A DNA stretch of 64,000 nt, from contig OW121851.1 in assembly GCA_933228895.1 (NCBI GenBank), positions 111,931,271 to 111,995,270 of the forward strand, read 5' to 3'. The DNA comes from Platycnemis pennipes (Eukaryota; Arthropoda; Insecta; Odonata; Platycnemididae). Position numbers and translations under genes: made by a program. The notes under the pieces are model-generated. The model saw nothing but the letters and a program-made list of their open reading frames with translations. It was not told the DNA's origin and ran no database searches. Below, piece after piece: positions 43,805-55,228 of this stretch; the first letter of the stretch is position 1, and every line of letters begins with the position of its first letter.

Positions 43805-44111
43805 AATAAAATGATTACTTGGTAAGATTCCACAAATTTATTTTTCACCAACCTAGGTTTCGATTGTTTGACAATCATTATCAAGGTAAGCGCGGAGAGT
43901 CCGCGAGCTCATTATATACCCACAAGGTGTTCACGTGATCCATGGGTTGGGGCAACAATGGGAAATGGGGGGGGGGGGGGGGGAGAGCAGTAACTAGTTG
44001 TGACTTGGCCGGATGAGGGAAAAAAAATAAATTTGTGGAATCTTACCAAGTACCTAATCATTTTATTTACTATCATGCGGTTCCACCAAGTGAAGCCTGA
44101 GGATTTCCTCT
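43805..44111. mobile_element. H2: second fold-back hammerhead-like retroelement
   Basis: Perfect 14-bp target duplication GTATTCTAAATGGT at 43791-43804 and 44112-44125. Inverted arms at about 43805-43846 and 44021-44067 (core CTTGGTAAGATTCCACAAAT). A 44-bp extension follows the right arm before the target duplication, as in H1, sharing TTCCACC and GAGGATTTCCTC. The left arm continues into a hammerhead-like motif; the right arm is shorter and lacks one. The interior has a run of 17 G (43967-43983). It has no ORF. Confidence 0.8.
43850..43885 (-). ncRNA. Decayed hammerhead-like motif in H2
   Basis: Minus strand: CTTGATAA in place of CTGANGA (one extra T, and G8 changed to A), then T, stem II GATTG/CAATC (five perfect pairs) with loop TCAAA, GAA, stem III ACCTAGGT, and T at the cleavage position (GUU). 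The same order and spacing as in H1 but with different stem sequences, so the structure is kept while bases differ. The core changes should abolish cleavage. Confidence 0.55.
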
Positions 44112-44179
44112 GTATTCTAAATGGTTCAGGTAATCTTTGCTGTCGATGCCCTCTCCAATTGAATATCTATCTCTGTTAT

Positions 44180-44216
44180 TAACTCCACACCCTTGCGGTG
44201 GCTTACAAGTTACTAT
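44180..44216 (+). mobile_element. Degenerate LINE 3' end
   Basis: AACTCCACACCCTTGCGGTGGC, then TTACAAG: the 3' hallmark only. Confidence 0.5.
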
Positions 44217-44594
44217 GCAATAGTTCATTTCACCCTCCATCATCGTTGATTTAGCATATTTCGTTATACCTCAGCCTCAGATACCCCACGGCCGTTCACG
44301 CTATTTCGTTCTCCAAGAATTTTCCCCAGCGATTTCCTCTATTCCTCGAACATCTTCAATATTCGCCCTTTCTAATTTAATTCCATTCGCAACCTTACAA
44401 AACACCCTTCCCCGGGCCCAAATCCCAAGAACCTCCCACCTACACCCACAAGATTCTTTCCTCAAAGATCGAGTTACAAAACGAACAAGTATTTTCCTGG
44501 GTGATGGCGATGCGTATTAAATTCGCGAATGTTGGTGGGACCTTCAAAAAAAGGACGTGCAAACCTTAAAATAAATTATTCTACAGAATTGCTT

Positions 44595-44815
44595 CAATAA
44601 TCTGGAAAATATTTTCGTAAATTTGAAGCTGATTTTTTCTGCGGATCATCTTTGTAACATACCAGAAACACCAGCTTATGGCGATAGATTCGATCAGAAT
44701 AGCAAGTTCAAGGAGAGAGTTCGTTATCCGGATAGTTTTAAATTGTTTTTATTCTGGCGAACAATGATAGTTCATAATAGGCAATGTAGTAACAGGATAG
44801 GTTGGTGAAATATCT
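44595..44815 (+). pseudogene. CR1/L2-like LINE C-terminal fragment
   Basis: The frame 44623-44808 reads ADHLCNIPETPAYGDRFDQN, then RYPDSFKLFLFWRTMIVHNR and QCSNRIGW. This corresponds to DVRHILKTPAYYARFDQ, DRFKMAFFPRTIREQNR and QHRKGIG in the 31-kb copy. No 3' end follows. Confidence 0.7.
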
Positions 44816-45889
44816 CTGTATCTGTGGTGAAATGAATGTAGATGAGTGGTATTGGAATTGAAATATTCTTTAGCTGTACTAACTCATTTCAACAACACCC
44901 TAGCCTCTATATTGAGATTAATAGGTAAATGCATCATAACAAACGCTTAATAATTAAATAATTAAAATATTCCCGAGTAGATACTAATCAGGTAGGTACT
45001 TGCTTTCAGGATGTTCAACTAAGTTTTTTTCTAATTGAGTATTGTTGTGCCCATTGTTTGCGTTTAGATATTTTATCTTTAGTGACGATTACGGCACATA
45101 TCGTATTCACACGAATTGGATTCCGGGACACTCCATAGTTATGGATAAAAAAATGCAGTGAATTTAATGGTATAACTGACCGTCATTTTTTAAGGTTATA
45201 TTATCATCACCATTATTTGGGTACTCATCATTCCTTAGACCCAATGGCGACTTTTCAATGACAGACGTACCACTCAATTATGATTAAGCTTTTTATCACA
45301 ACTATGCATAATACTATAAATGTTTACATACTCATCCGACCGTTATTCATTACCGAAGCCAGTAGCCTGCTACCAGCATTAGCCGACTTCATCCAGTATT
45401 CATCACCAGTGTAATCAAATTAGGTGCGGGCTAACGTTAAAAAGATTCCTCTGGAACAGTATGCAAATCCTCCTCATTACACTTTTTTCTCTTACCAGAA
45501 TAAAGGCGCGGTCATAATTCCCCGTCATCTCGGAAAGACTTTTACGCTAATTCAAATTTACCTGGTAATGTTCCAAGTAGGTACCGTCTCTACTTACGTG
45601 CAAATTACTTCCCAGATATGCGAACAGCTCCACCTGCTCCAACGTATGTTCTAGCTTACAATTCTCACGTCAGAGGTTTCTCATAATACTAATGTGTTCA
45701 GTTACAAAGTTTGCAGGCGTGTTCTTTTATTACTGCGATATGAAAGAGCGTTAGTATTTTCGCGCTGAACCATTATTCTGATTAAAAATCTGCTTTAAAG
45801 GAATGTCTACGCGTAAAAAATATTCATAATTTTATTCGTCGCGTAATCGTTTCTGAACAGGCATAAAAATCAGGCTTTAGTCTTCAAAA
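44816..45889. other. No gene seen
   Basis: AT-rich; one 76-residue ORF at 45424-45654 without domains. Confidence 0.5.
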
Positions 45890-45992
45890 ATCAGGCATCA
45901 GGCAGGTTAACGACCCTTTCGACTACTGTACCTACGTGAACCCAGGCCCGCGGGATGAGAAGCCAATACTCTAGCCACTACATCAACCCAAT
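45890..45992 (-). mobile_element. tRNA-derived SINE head
   Basis: Minus strand: GGGTTGATGTAGTGGCTAGA, TATTGGCTTCTCATCC, then a B box (CTGGGTTCACGTAGG). It resembles the SINE-D head (TGGTGGCGAGAGCACTGGCT) at 50437, but the body is not SINE-D. Confidence 0.55.
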
Positions 45993-46207
45993 TTCCAAAT
46001 TATACATTTTATCTTTCTTCCTCTTCCTCGCACAATGTAGATTCTATATTAACCAATTATGTGTATCATAATTGTTACATGAATAAAGAATTTACTTGTA
46101 ATGTATCTGCAGCTGCAGGATGGAATCCAATTAGTGTTACGTAATTTATTGGAGCAATGTTCACTTTTGACTTGAATTTTCCTGGCCATAGACATTAGTC
46201 ATAGTCA

Positions 46208-46697
46208 GTAGAATAGCTCAGGAAAAGGGGGCATTCTATCAAAAGAAGAACCTTCTTACAGCTGAAAATACAGGCGTAGAAATAAAGAAACAATTCATAT
46301 GAACATATATCTGCAGTATGTTTATTTAAGGCAGTTAGTCACGGACGATGACAGCAGCGGAGAAGAAAAGGGTGGAAGGACTCGAAATGTGGTGTTACAG
46401 AAGAAGGATGAAGATAAATTGGATCGACCGGGTGACAAACGAAGAAGTCTTTAGAAGAGTGGAAGGACAGAGAAGCCTGCTGAAAACTATAAAACGAAGA
46501 CGGGACAACTTAATCGGCCATATCTTAAGACACGATGGCCTGTTGAAGACATTTGCCGAGGGAAAATTGAACGGAAAAGGAAGGCATCGTATGATATTTA
46601 TGGAACAGGTCGTGATGGATATGAAAGAGAGGAATTATGTTAATACGAGGTGGGCTGCGTCGAACCAACCCTAGAATTGTTTACCGATGATGATGAG
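46208..46697 (+). pseudogene. RTE-like LINE C-terminal fragment
   Basis: Reads RIAQEKGAFYQKKNLLTAEN, then after stops a 108-residue frame: EKKRVEGLEMWCYRRRMKIN, VTNEEVFRRVEGQRSLLKTI and GHILRHDGLLKTFAEGKLNG, ending RWAASNQP with a stop and a GATGATGATGA tail. Between NYVN and RWAASNQ about 10 residues are missing compared with the other copies. Confidence 0.82.
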
Positions 46698-49142
46698 ACA
46701 TTAGTCTTACGTTTCCCATGTGAATACTGTTTAGATATAGTTTGGTTTTAAATCTTCGTATGCCGACTGTAGCTGCGTTCGAAATTATGGTATTGATGAT
46801 ATTTTTCTTTTCCGTTCTTTCTCATTTGTTTCATTTTTCTCGAGGCCGAGGTAAGTTAGATCCTCGACTTAAGCCAAATTACGATTTCTTCTGTTAGGGC
46901 TTCCTCCTTTTCGCTCTCCTTATTTCAAACACCTCTGTACCCTGGAACAACTTTGGTAATAACTCTCTCTCTTAAAAAAAAGCCGTAAAATTTGTTGTGC
47001 GTGGATGTGTATTCTTTCTTAGATAACTTAGAGCTTTAACTCACTCTTCTTTCATTTCCCATGCCGGGAATAAATATAACCGCGCATCCAGAACGCCCTC
47101 ATCTTGCGAATGAAACGTCAGTGGAGAGAAAAACTTCTGGCAGAGATATCCCTGGTTTTTTCTTCCCGCCCGACTTCTCTGCGTTCTTGAACCCCAACGG
47201 GATTTATAATTCAGACCGATTTGTGGCCCTGCTGCTCCTCTGTTTGCACTCCATACGTACGCCGTTTCGAGCGAGTAAAAAATCCACGTAAAAAGAACAT
47301 TTACTGAGACGAATTACGATCCATGGAAGGTTACCGTTGGGGGCTCTCGCGTTTAATTTGTTGGTGCACCTTGGTCCCGCAGAACCGCTTTTCTATTGCG
47401 TTCAATTTTTTTTCCATTATGCCGTGGAGGTGTTGTTGCTTCCCAAGGAGATTAAAATCTGCCGAAATCTCTATCGCGACAGAGTTTTGAAGCATGGTCG
47501 GCCATCTTGTTATGCAGTGACATGCGTGTTTATTATTTTCATTACTCACTGATGAAGTTATTTTTGCGCGCATGAAGTAGAATTAGAATATGAGCAATTG
47601 GAATTTTTTAAATGAGTCAAGTAAACGGAACGGCGCGCTGTATGTATTATATGTATTTTTCGGCGTCGCAAACTTATTTTTTATTTTTCTTCAGTTTCGT
47701 ATTTAAAAGTCTTCAACAAACGCTCTGATATAAGTCACTTGACAGGTCTCTCCCTAAAATGCTAGATATTCTCTACTTTATGTGAAATGTTGTCAAAAAC
47801 AGCTTCCGCCATTTTGTAACGTAATAGCACACAAATGTTATAAAAAATCTTCAAAACTATAGCATAGTAGAGATAAAGCATTGTGTTAATAGATTATTCC
47901 ATTTTTTATTCGATCGAATTCCTCTCACAACGACACCATCAACATAACTTTGAAGATATTCGGAGAAAAGGGAAGTCTGGAGTTTTTTGGAAATTTGGTC
48001 ATGTTTGAGCCCCTGTATCTAGCTAACGGTTTAGAATCATGACAAATGGCGTACTATTCCTTAATCAGCAATCTTTTGCGAGTATATGTGCCAAGTTTCA
48101 AGTCCATATCTCAAAAAAAGCTATTTTTTAATTTTGTCCAAAAATTTTCGATTTCCGACCACTGTGCATCGGAGAGTGCCCGAGCAATCACCAAGAATGT
48201 GATTTAAATAGTGTAAGTTCGAATTAGTTTTAAGGAATAGAATTGACACTGGAATAAAATGCCATTAATACCGCCCAGAATTCCGTGAAATTTGCGTAGA
48301 AATTAATAGTTATGTTTTTTATACGTAAGGAGCGTTCTCATGGAATGGAAAACGCAATGTTTTGTGCTGAGGTGAAGGGGGGTCTTATATTACCCAAGAA
48401 CCCCTATTTTGGCTTCATCGTCACCCGTAAGATACCATACGTATGCCGCTTCCAGTACATTGTAACCTCCTTGTTTCTTCCTTACCGATCTTTCCATATG
48501 ACTGTATGCTTTATCCCTAATTTTCTCTCCATTCAAAGGTCTTGGCCATAGTTGCAATTAGTCGAAAGCAGCCAGGATTCGTATGCAAGTCCCTTAAATA
48601 ATCCCGGAAAACAGTGCAAAATATATTTCCTAACGTCTTCGCCGAGTACGGGATTTTTCACTCAGTGTGGAAAGAGCTTTAAAATAATGTCAGTCGCAAA
48701 CGGCATCGCTTTCGTAATATCCGATTATAGTTGTTACGACGTGGCCTCCCTTGCACCCAACTATCCCCCTCCGAAAGCTGCCGTATCTGCGTGGGATTAA
48801 ACCGAGGGTTGCAAGCTATACGGTTGCGCATGCGCCGAGCGTTTACTGCTCGTTACGCCATTTCCGGCAGTTGACGAAGTGCCGACGTTATCCGCTGGGG
48901 GGAGATTAATCGGGCTTTGGCCTCGGAGAGATTTTCTTTTCCTCCGTAGTGTTTTTGTTGTTGTTATTTTTTGTCACTGGTGCCGGAGATGGGTGCATGG
49001 AATATATCCTGGCCAGAACTCATCGCGTCAATCTCGAAGTCAACGGTGCATGAACAGTTAAAGATGTTCTCTCTCGAAGGGCCATAGTGATATAAGTGTT
49101 CTTATTTCCGTGGTTTCTTCTCCTTCCTGCACAAATACAAAT
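46698..49142. other. Over 2.4 kb without a recognised gene
   Basis: Overlapping 71- and 80-residue ORFs at 47331-47573 and ORFs of about 80 residues at 48312-48800 show no domains. No repeat structure noticed. Confidence 0.5.
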
Positions 49143-49230
49143 ACATCCACATCTACTGGTTTCCCTGCATGCCGCATTGAAAATGTAATAGGGGTTGAAT
49201 AATCTCCAAGAATGCATTACCCTCGTGAAT
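49143..49230 (-). mobile_element. Degenerate LINE 3' end
   Basis: CATCCACATCTACTGGTTTCC, then TGCATGCCGCATTG and GGGGTTGAATAATCTCC, as in old copies. Confidence 0.5.
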
Positions 49231-49234
49231 ACAC

Positions 49235-49256
49235 CTGTACACTGTACAGTGTACAG
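49235..49256. repeat. 22-bp perfect palindrome
   Basis: CTGTACACTGT followed by its exact reverse complement, directly beyond the degenerate LINE end at 49143-49230. Confidence 0.95.
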
Positions 49257-49617
49257 TTCTACTTTACGTGGGAGGAATGTACGCGTTTGATACAGAGAGG
49301 TGTGAACTCTTTTTTGTGAACATTTACATGTGTGATCGAAGTTGATAATTAATTATGATAGACTGTGTACATTTAAGGCTTATTTTTCATGCCTGTTTGT
49401 AACTCTAATGTACATACGTACAACACATATGTGTAGCAGTTTTATGCATTCCCGTGCAGGTTTAGTTTGTAACTTCAAGTGTGTATATATGATACGTGTA
49501 TCACCGGTCCCGCATGATTATAGTATGAAATCATAAGTTATATTACATTTAAATCTGATTTATTTCCCAAGATTAAGTGGTTTAACTGGCAATGCAGATA
49601 CAAAGAATAAGATCCTT

Positions 49618-49993
49618 CTAAATCTACATAATACCCTGCAAGCCACCATATATGTGTGTGGCTGGGGGTGTACTCACACCAAGCATGCATTGCATATCAT
49701 GCATAAAAAGGATTTGTAATAATATACTAGTCTAAACTTCATTTTTTAGAAAATATAAAAAGAGCAAAGCAAGCATGCAATATCATGCTGTTAGTTGGAT
49801 TATACCAACTTGCAACTTCCTATGATATCCATTGATACACTCGTATTGGATATATTTACCGCTATTTATATCCCTAATTGAGCGAGGAAAAAAGGACATT
49901 TTGAGTACTGTCAATTCGGCAATTAATTTATCTAATTTTATGATCATGGTCCAGTCTACCATAGTAAGTTGGAGTTCGCAAAATATTTTTAAC
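49618..49993 (-). mobile_element. CR1/L2-like LINE, subfamily B, joined head-to-head
   Basis: Tail AATCTACATAATACC at 49621, then GTGTGTGGCTGGGGGTG, through AGTACTGTCAATTCGGCAAT to TTGGAGTTCGCAAAATAT. It stops near 49993, exactly where a subfamily A copy begins in the opposite direction. Confidence 0.85.
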
Positions 49994-50172
49994 GAGTATT
50001 CTGTAGTGCATGATGCATGTATTAACCCCTTAAATACTATAGATACTAACAATCAAGTTGCATGAGACAATATAGTTGCTTGTTTGCATGTTAGTAGTGC
50101 ATGCTTGGTGATCTTCACCCCTGCCACACACCCTCGCAGTGGCTTGCAGGGTATCGTGTAGATGTGGATGAG
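49994..50172 (+). mobile_element. CR1/L2-like LINE 3' end, subfamily A
   Basis: GAGTATTCTGTAGTGCATGATGC.. through TTAAATACTATAGATAC, TGCATGCTTGGTGATCTTC, CCTGCCACACACCCTCGCAG and a GTAGATGTGGATGAG tail. Its truncated end is fused to the truncated end of the B copy. Confidence 0.88.
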
Positions 50173-50204
50173 TAATTGGATAAGGTAGAGTAATTGGCTA
50201 TACG

Positions 50205-50437
50205 TAGAATTTGTCAGGGAATGAAGGGAGGAAGGAGAGAAACCCGGTGTCGGCATTAGCCTGATTTTAACAAAAGGTTCCAAAGGGTCCACGGGTTTAC
50301 TTTCAACGCGAAGGACCGAGCTCAACGTGTACTCAAGTAGTCACCGGTATATTATAGAAAAATCTCTACCACAATCATAGACAGGGTTCGAACTCGCGCC
50401 GTCGGAATGTTGAGCCAGTGCTCTCGCCACCACAACA
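50205..50437 (-). mobile_element. SINE-D copy 3
   Basis: Minus strand: GGTGGCGAGAGCACTGGCTC (A box region), GCGAGTTCGAACCCTGTC (B box), ATACCGGTGACTACTTGAG, AACCCGTGGACCCTTTGGAA, CTTTTGTTAAAATCAGGCTA, ATGCCGACACCGGGTTTCTC, then a CCTTCCTCCCTTCATTCCC tail. The most complete copy. Confidence 0.85.
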
Positions 50438-52415
50438 AACCCTATCACTTAAAAAAAAAAAAAACTTTTCTTCTGTTTACGTGAAGTGTCGACATATCAA
50501 GCTCCAAAGCTGGGAATGGCCCTTGCGAAAGCATCCGCGAAATCTTTGGCGAGATTCGCGTCGTCTTTGTAGTTTTAACTTCTGCTTCGCAGGACGCTCT
50601 CTCTGCATTGACCTCTGCACCTCGACTGTGCGGCGCTCCGCTCGCTGTTTCTGAAGCGCCGCGGCCGCCTCACTGCGCTCGGAATGTGCGTCGCTTAATG
50701 ACGCGCAAGAAATTGCGGAACTACCTTCAACTTTTTTCATCCCTCCTTGCTCTCGTCATTTTTTCCTCTACTCTTCGATCTCCGCCGTGGGAAACGAGTC
50801 GGCCAGCTCCCGTTGGCCTATCGGTTTGCACGAGTCGGTCGTGGGTTTTGCGATCCTTCTCATAACTGTTCCCCGGATGACCCAGGGGGAATGAACACTC
50901 GTGGTCAGCGGGTAACTGCGTCTTTGCGCGACACTGGATTATTTTTTCTATCATCTCTCATTCTCTCTCAATTCTTCGTCCCGTAACAGATGAGCACGAT
51001 GGACGTGATTTTTCAGAGTGCTCGCAAAAACATCCCCTCTCCTCGCTTGGTCTGGTGGAGTTGTGTTTTGCTCAGGAGACTGGAAAGTGATGTTGCGAGC
51101 GTCCTTTATATCGCATGCGACCATCTAGAGGCCGGTTTTTACTTTTTGAATGTGCCGTCCCGTTCATCGCTTCGTAGTGATGGTACTTCGTACGGGTTGG
51201 AGAAATGAAACTCTTTGGTTTCCGCAAACCTGTTAATGTAACCGACCAACGTGTCGACTTCGCCCAGTCATTTTCAACGCAGTGCAGCCACCTTGAAAAC
51301 GGTTTTGTAGTGGAAACCTGTTTCTGAATGGGGAATCGAAAGTTTTTATGCGGACTAAAGGCTGTTTATTTTGTCGGACCAGTTCCGGCATTAGGCCCAT
51401 GAACTCCAGTATACACGCAGCTGATCCCGAAAAACATTGTTGACCACAGTACTCGCTGCGAATGCCTCGAATCCAAAGTCTCCAAGTAACAAATTGTTAT
51501 TTTCTCATCTTGGGTATGTGAAAGTTTTCACCAATATCGTTATATTAAATGGCATTTTTTATCTTCGTACGCAATGTGGTCTTCTTCATTTTCTACTCCG
51601 TAGTAAAAAAAATATTTATTAGTTATTCGTCCTTGATCGTACAGTTGCTTAAAACCATTTTCTTGAGGGCGTATAATATATGCTAAAATATTAGGTGAAA
51701 TTCCAAACGGAAATACATTGAGCAGAGTATTGGTGGGAATCCTAATATGGATTACTCGGGAGACATCCACATGGACAACTTTATAGGCAAAAATACATCC
51801 GCCCTTATGCGTGAATCACGAGGTAGGAGTCAGTGTCCGTGGTATATAACTCTTCAATGTAGCTTCGCATCTAGATGTTAATGCCAACTCACAGTGATGA
51901 AGCATCATATTTGCGAATTATCTCGTCTTTAGGTCCTCTTGCGTCCCAGGTGGATACTTATCGTTAACTTATTATTAAGTTTCGGCTAATCTTAAATCGG
52001 AACTCTTCTAAATGTGTCGTTACTTAAAAAAGTACGATTATATTCGCTCTTTGTCATCTGAAGTAGTTTTTTTCTATCCCAATTCACACATAGCTGCAAA
52101 GCACAAGTCTGCAGGTCACCCACGCTGCTTGACTCGTCCTCATTTTGTATGTTGAGGAAATCCTGGGGAAATACCGAATAGCTGGAAGTGGATTTCGGCC
52201 CATTCCCGGAAGGTATTACTTACATTCATGCAGTCGATTAATTTTATTTTTCTTGCTATGATTTCGATTCGCCTCTCTACGCGAGAAATATTGAATAGAG
52301 GACTTTTCCTTTTTCTGATCTTTCAATGCTTCTAGTGTTGTTACCACAAGTACCAAGTTATTAATGAATGTTCATGATTTTTTTTCTTTCGCTAGAGAGT
52401 CGAAAGTATATTTTT
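50438..52415. other. GC-rich island, then AT-rich; no gene confirmed
   Basis: 50470-51240 is CpG-rich with overlapping ORFs on both strands. The minus frame 50740-50477 is Arg/Glu/Gln-rich (QKQRAERRTVEVQRSMQRER), but no family is recognised. This could be a promoter island or the edge of a host gene; the sequence alone does not show it. 51240-52415 holds nothing recognised. Confidence 0.35.
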
Positions 52416-53030
52416 ACATCTACATCTACACGATACCCTGCAAGCCACCGCGAGGGTGTGTGGCAGGGGGTGAAGATCACCAGGCATGCACTACTAACAT
52501 GCAAACAAGCAACTATATTGTCTCATGCAACTTGATTGTTAGTATCTATAGTATTTAAGAGGTTAATACATGCATCATGCACTATAAAATACTCTAAAAT
52601 ATTTCACCTACCTATCCCTCTGCTATGCTGCCTATTCTGTTCTCTTATAACACGGGGGAAAAGTGCCGTTTTGAATCTATCGGTACGACAATCTATCTCT
52701 CTAATCTTATTCATCTGGTCGAATCTAGCATAATACGCTGGTTTTTTTAATATGTGCCTAACATCTTCAGTAAAGCTATCCGATAGAAATTTCTCTAATA
52801 GATACAATCTGTACTTTAACCTATGCTCTGATAATGATTCCCACCCTAATTCTTTTCGTAATTCTGAAATGCTACTCAACCTATCGTATCACCTTTTAAC
52901 GAACCTAGCTGCTCTACGCTGCACACTGTCTAGTTATCCGATCAACCCTAATTCATTAGGATCCCATACACTGGCTGCATACTTAAGGTGGGGCCTAACT
53001 AGTGAAAAATAGCATCGCTCTTTTGTCTTC
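52416..53030 (-). mobile_element. CR1/L2-like LINE, subfamily A, 5'-truncated
   Basis: Tail ACATCTACATCTACACGATACC, CCACCGCGAGGGTGTGTGG. The minus frame 52879-52604 is open for 91 residues: ISELRKELGWESLSEHRLKY, DVRHILKKPAYYARFDQ and ALFPRVIREQNRQH. Upstream the VQRRAARFV and DPNELGL segments are present with a frameshift. It ends in a short tandem duplication of CATCGCTCTTTTGTCTT. Confidence 0.88.
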
Positions 53031-53979
53031 ATCGCTCTTGTCTTTTAGCTTATCGATAACATTTCGCTCGCCCTCTTCTCCCTTGACATCTTCCTCCTTT
53101 ATGCCACGGTGGTCTTTTAAAGAAAAAGTACCGTTCGCTCAAATTCGGAAATCTGTCCTCGGAAAGAGGACAAGCTTCATGGAATCAGCAGATCTCTTCA
53201 TCCCTTAACGGAACCCGAGCATTTCTTTCGATATTGTTGCATCTCGAACCGAGAGAGGAACAAATCGCGCATCACGCCGTGGGTCGAAAAAAATTCCACT
53301 CGACCGCTCGAATGAAAGGCGCGCCACGGTGTCTTCGAGACGTAAACAGTTCCTTGACTCTCGCTCTTGAGTCACCTCCGAGATAAGCAGCGTGGCCGGT
53401 TAAACTCCGCCGAGTCGTATATTGACGGAAATGACTTAACATCTTGATGACTCGAGCGCCCGCCGAAGGTGAGTAATTTCTCTTTACCCAGAGATTCAGA
53501 AAGCACTGAGTCTGTTTTTGTGAGCTCGGAATTACGGCCGCTCGTTACAACCCGTTTCCAGGAAGCATTTACGAGTGGGAAAATAAAAAAAATTGCAACT
53601 TCAGCTGCGGAGTTTCCCGGAAGGAAATGTGATTTCTTACGTCCGACCCGTGGATGAGACAGAAAAAGCCTTTCTGTCCACTGTGGTTGGAAGCAGAAGT
53701 AGGAAGATGGGGTTCGAGTCCATTTCGTGACGATTTCGATGCTCAAAGTTTTCGTGTGACCCTTCGAATCGTTACGCTCCGCCGTGTGGTTTTAACTTAC
53801 CGGTTTGATAGATATTATGTGCCGCAGTTTTGTAAGATAAGCCCTGTTTTAGGGGCATACGATGTTGCAATATTCCATACATTTCCATGTGGATTCAGTG
53901 CTCAATATATTGAATTATATAAATTTGATGGATGCCAAATTGCGTCATGTAATTAAACGTGGTCCACTTATGTCTCCAG
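53031..53979. other. No gene recognised
   Basis: GC-mixed with overlapping ORFs at 53372-53746 (minus, 124 residues) and 53654-53956 (plus, 100 residues). No domains, no repeats. Confidence 0.4.
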
Positions 53980-54480
53980 GTCGTTATCATTATCATCAGT
54001 CAGCAATCCTTTGTGATTCTCCTATCAGATAATCTTCTCATATTTACGTATTTCTTCTCTTTCACATCATTCATCATTTTGTTGCTCCCAGATGTAAGTT
54101 CTGATGAATTAATTATTTCTACGCTTATATTCCCATCCGTAATAATGCTCTTCTTTTGGTAGAATGCCCTCTTCGCCTGGGCTATTCTACTGGCAACTTC
54201 TTTCTCGCTTCGTCCATCGCTGGTTACCGATTTTTCAGGTAACACTACTGTCCTCCTCAAGTATGTCTCTTCCTAGTGTAACATTGGTATTGGCCTATTC
54301 TCTCCTGCTGCATATCAATATCTTAGTTTTCCTCTTATTGATTTTCAGCTGATATCTGGTCATTGCCCTTTCAATGATTTCTAAAGTACTCTGCAATTCC
54401 CCCTTTCTCTCTCTGTTATTACTGGTATGTCTACGGCAGATCGCAGCACGATAATTATTCCCCGTAGATTTTCAGGTCGA
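53980..54480 (-). pseudogene. RTE-like LINE fragment with internal deletion
   Basis: Upstream on the minus strand, 54450-54270 reads GELQSTLEIIERAMTRYQLK and INKRKTKILICSRRE, the region just after the RT YADD motif. The 86-residue frame 54260-54000 then reads VTSDGRSEKEVASRIAQAKR and AFYQKKSIITDGNISVEI. It jumps about 110 codons to NKMMNDVKEKKYVNMRRLSD near the C-terminus. The tail is ATGATAATGATAACG-like. Confidence 0.8.
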
Positions 54481-54867
54481 TGAATCGAAATTTAAAAAAT
54501 GTATAGAAATATGTCAATCAATTTTCATGCTCCAAATCGAAAGTATTTTTGTATCCCGTAGTCTTCTTTCTGCATTTTTTCTTCTTTCGTCCATGCTGAT
54601 GGAATTTTGTGAGACACCCTTTTAAAATTTTGTATTCACGAAATTTAAGTATCGCGCATTCATCAGAAATGTTAAACTTTCTGTATACAATGTGTAAATT
54701 TAATTTTTTTCCCACCTGTTGAATTTCAAAGGGCACCTCAGCTAGTTCACATCTAATTAAATGAAAGTTCATATTGGTCCCACTTTACTCCTCTCGTCCC
54801 AATTTCTGAATAAGGAGGGAGAGTAAAGAAGTGCTCTACATTTTTTTTCTTCATACTTCCAATATAT

Positions 54868-54935
54868 CTATATCTACGACATACCCTGCAAGCCACCTCG
54901 GGGGTGTGTGGCAGGGGGTGCATCCACACCAAATA
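54868..54935 (-). mobile_element. CR1/L2-like LINE 3' end
   Basis: TATCTATATCTACGACATACC, CTGCAAGCCACCTCGGGGG, GTGTGTGGCAGGGGGTG. After this the sequence differs from the known subfamilies, although a short ACACCAAT..CCGGT word is repeated at 54940-54972. Confidence 0.8.
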
Positions 54936-55228
54936 TTACACCAATCCGGTTATCCACACCAATAATCCGGTACGTAAAATATTTCAACCTTCTCACCAAT
55001 ACGATATCACGCCCATGTATGTGCAACACTCCCGTAAAATAACTTCCGCGGCTTCGAGTAAGCGTCGGTGCGCTATCATCTTGCCGTGAATACACCCCAC
55101 ACTTCGAATTCGCAACTCTCACTAGTGTGTTCCATTCTGATCCAAAAGGGAGATGTCACCTAATTCAGATCCTGAATCCATAGAATCGTCAATTTTGAAG
55201 CGGCTTTCAAAGTTATTCTTCCTCGGGT

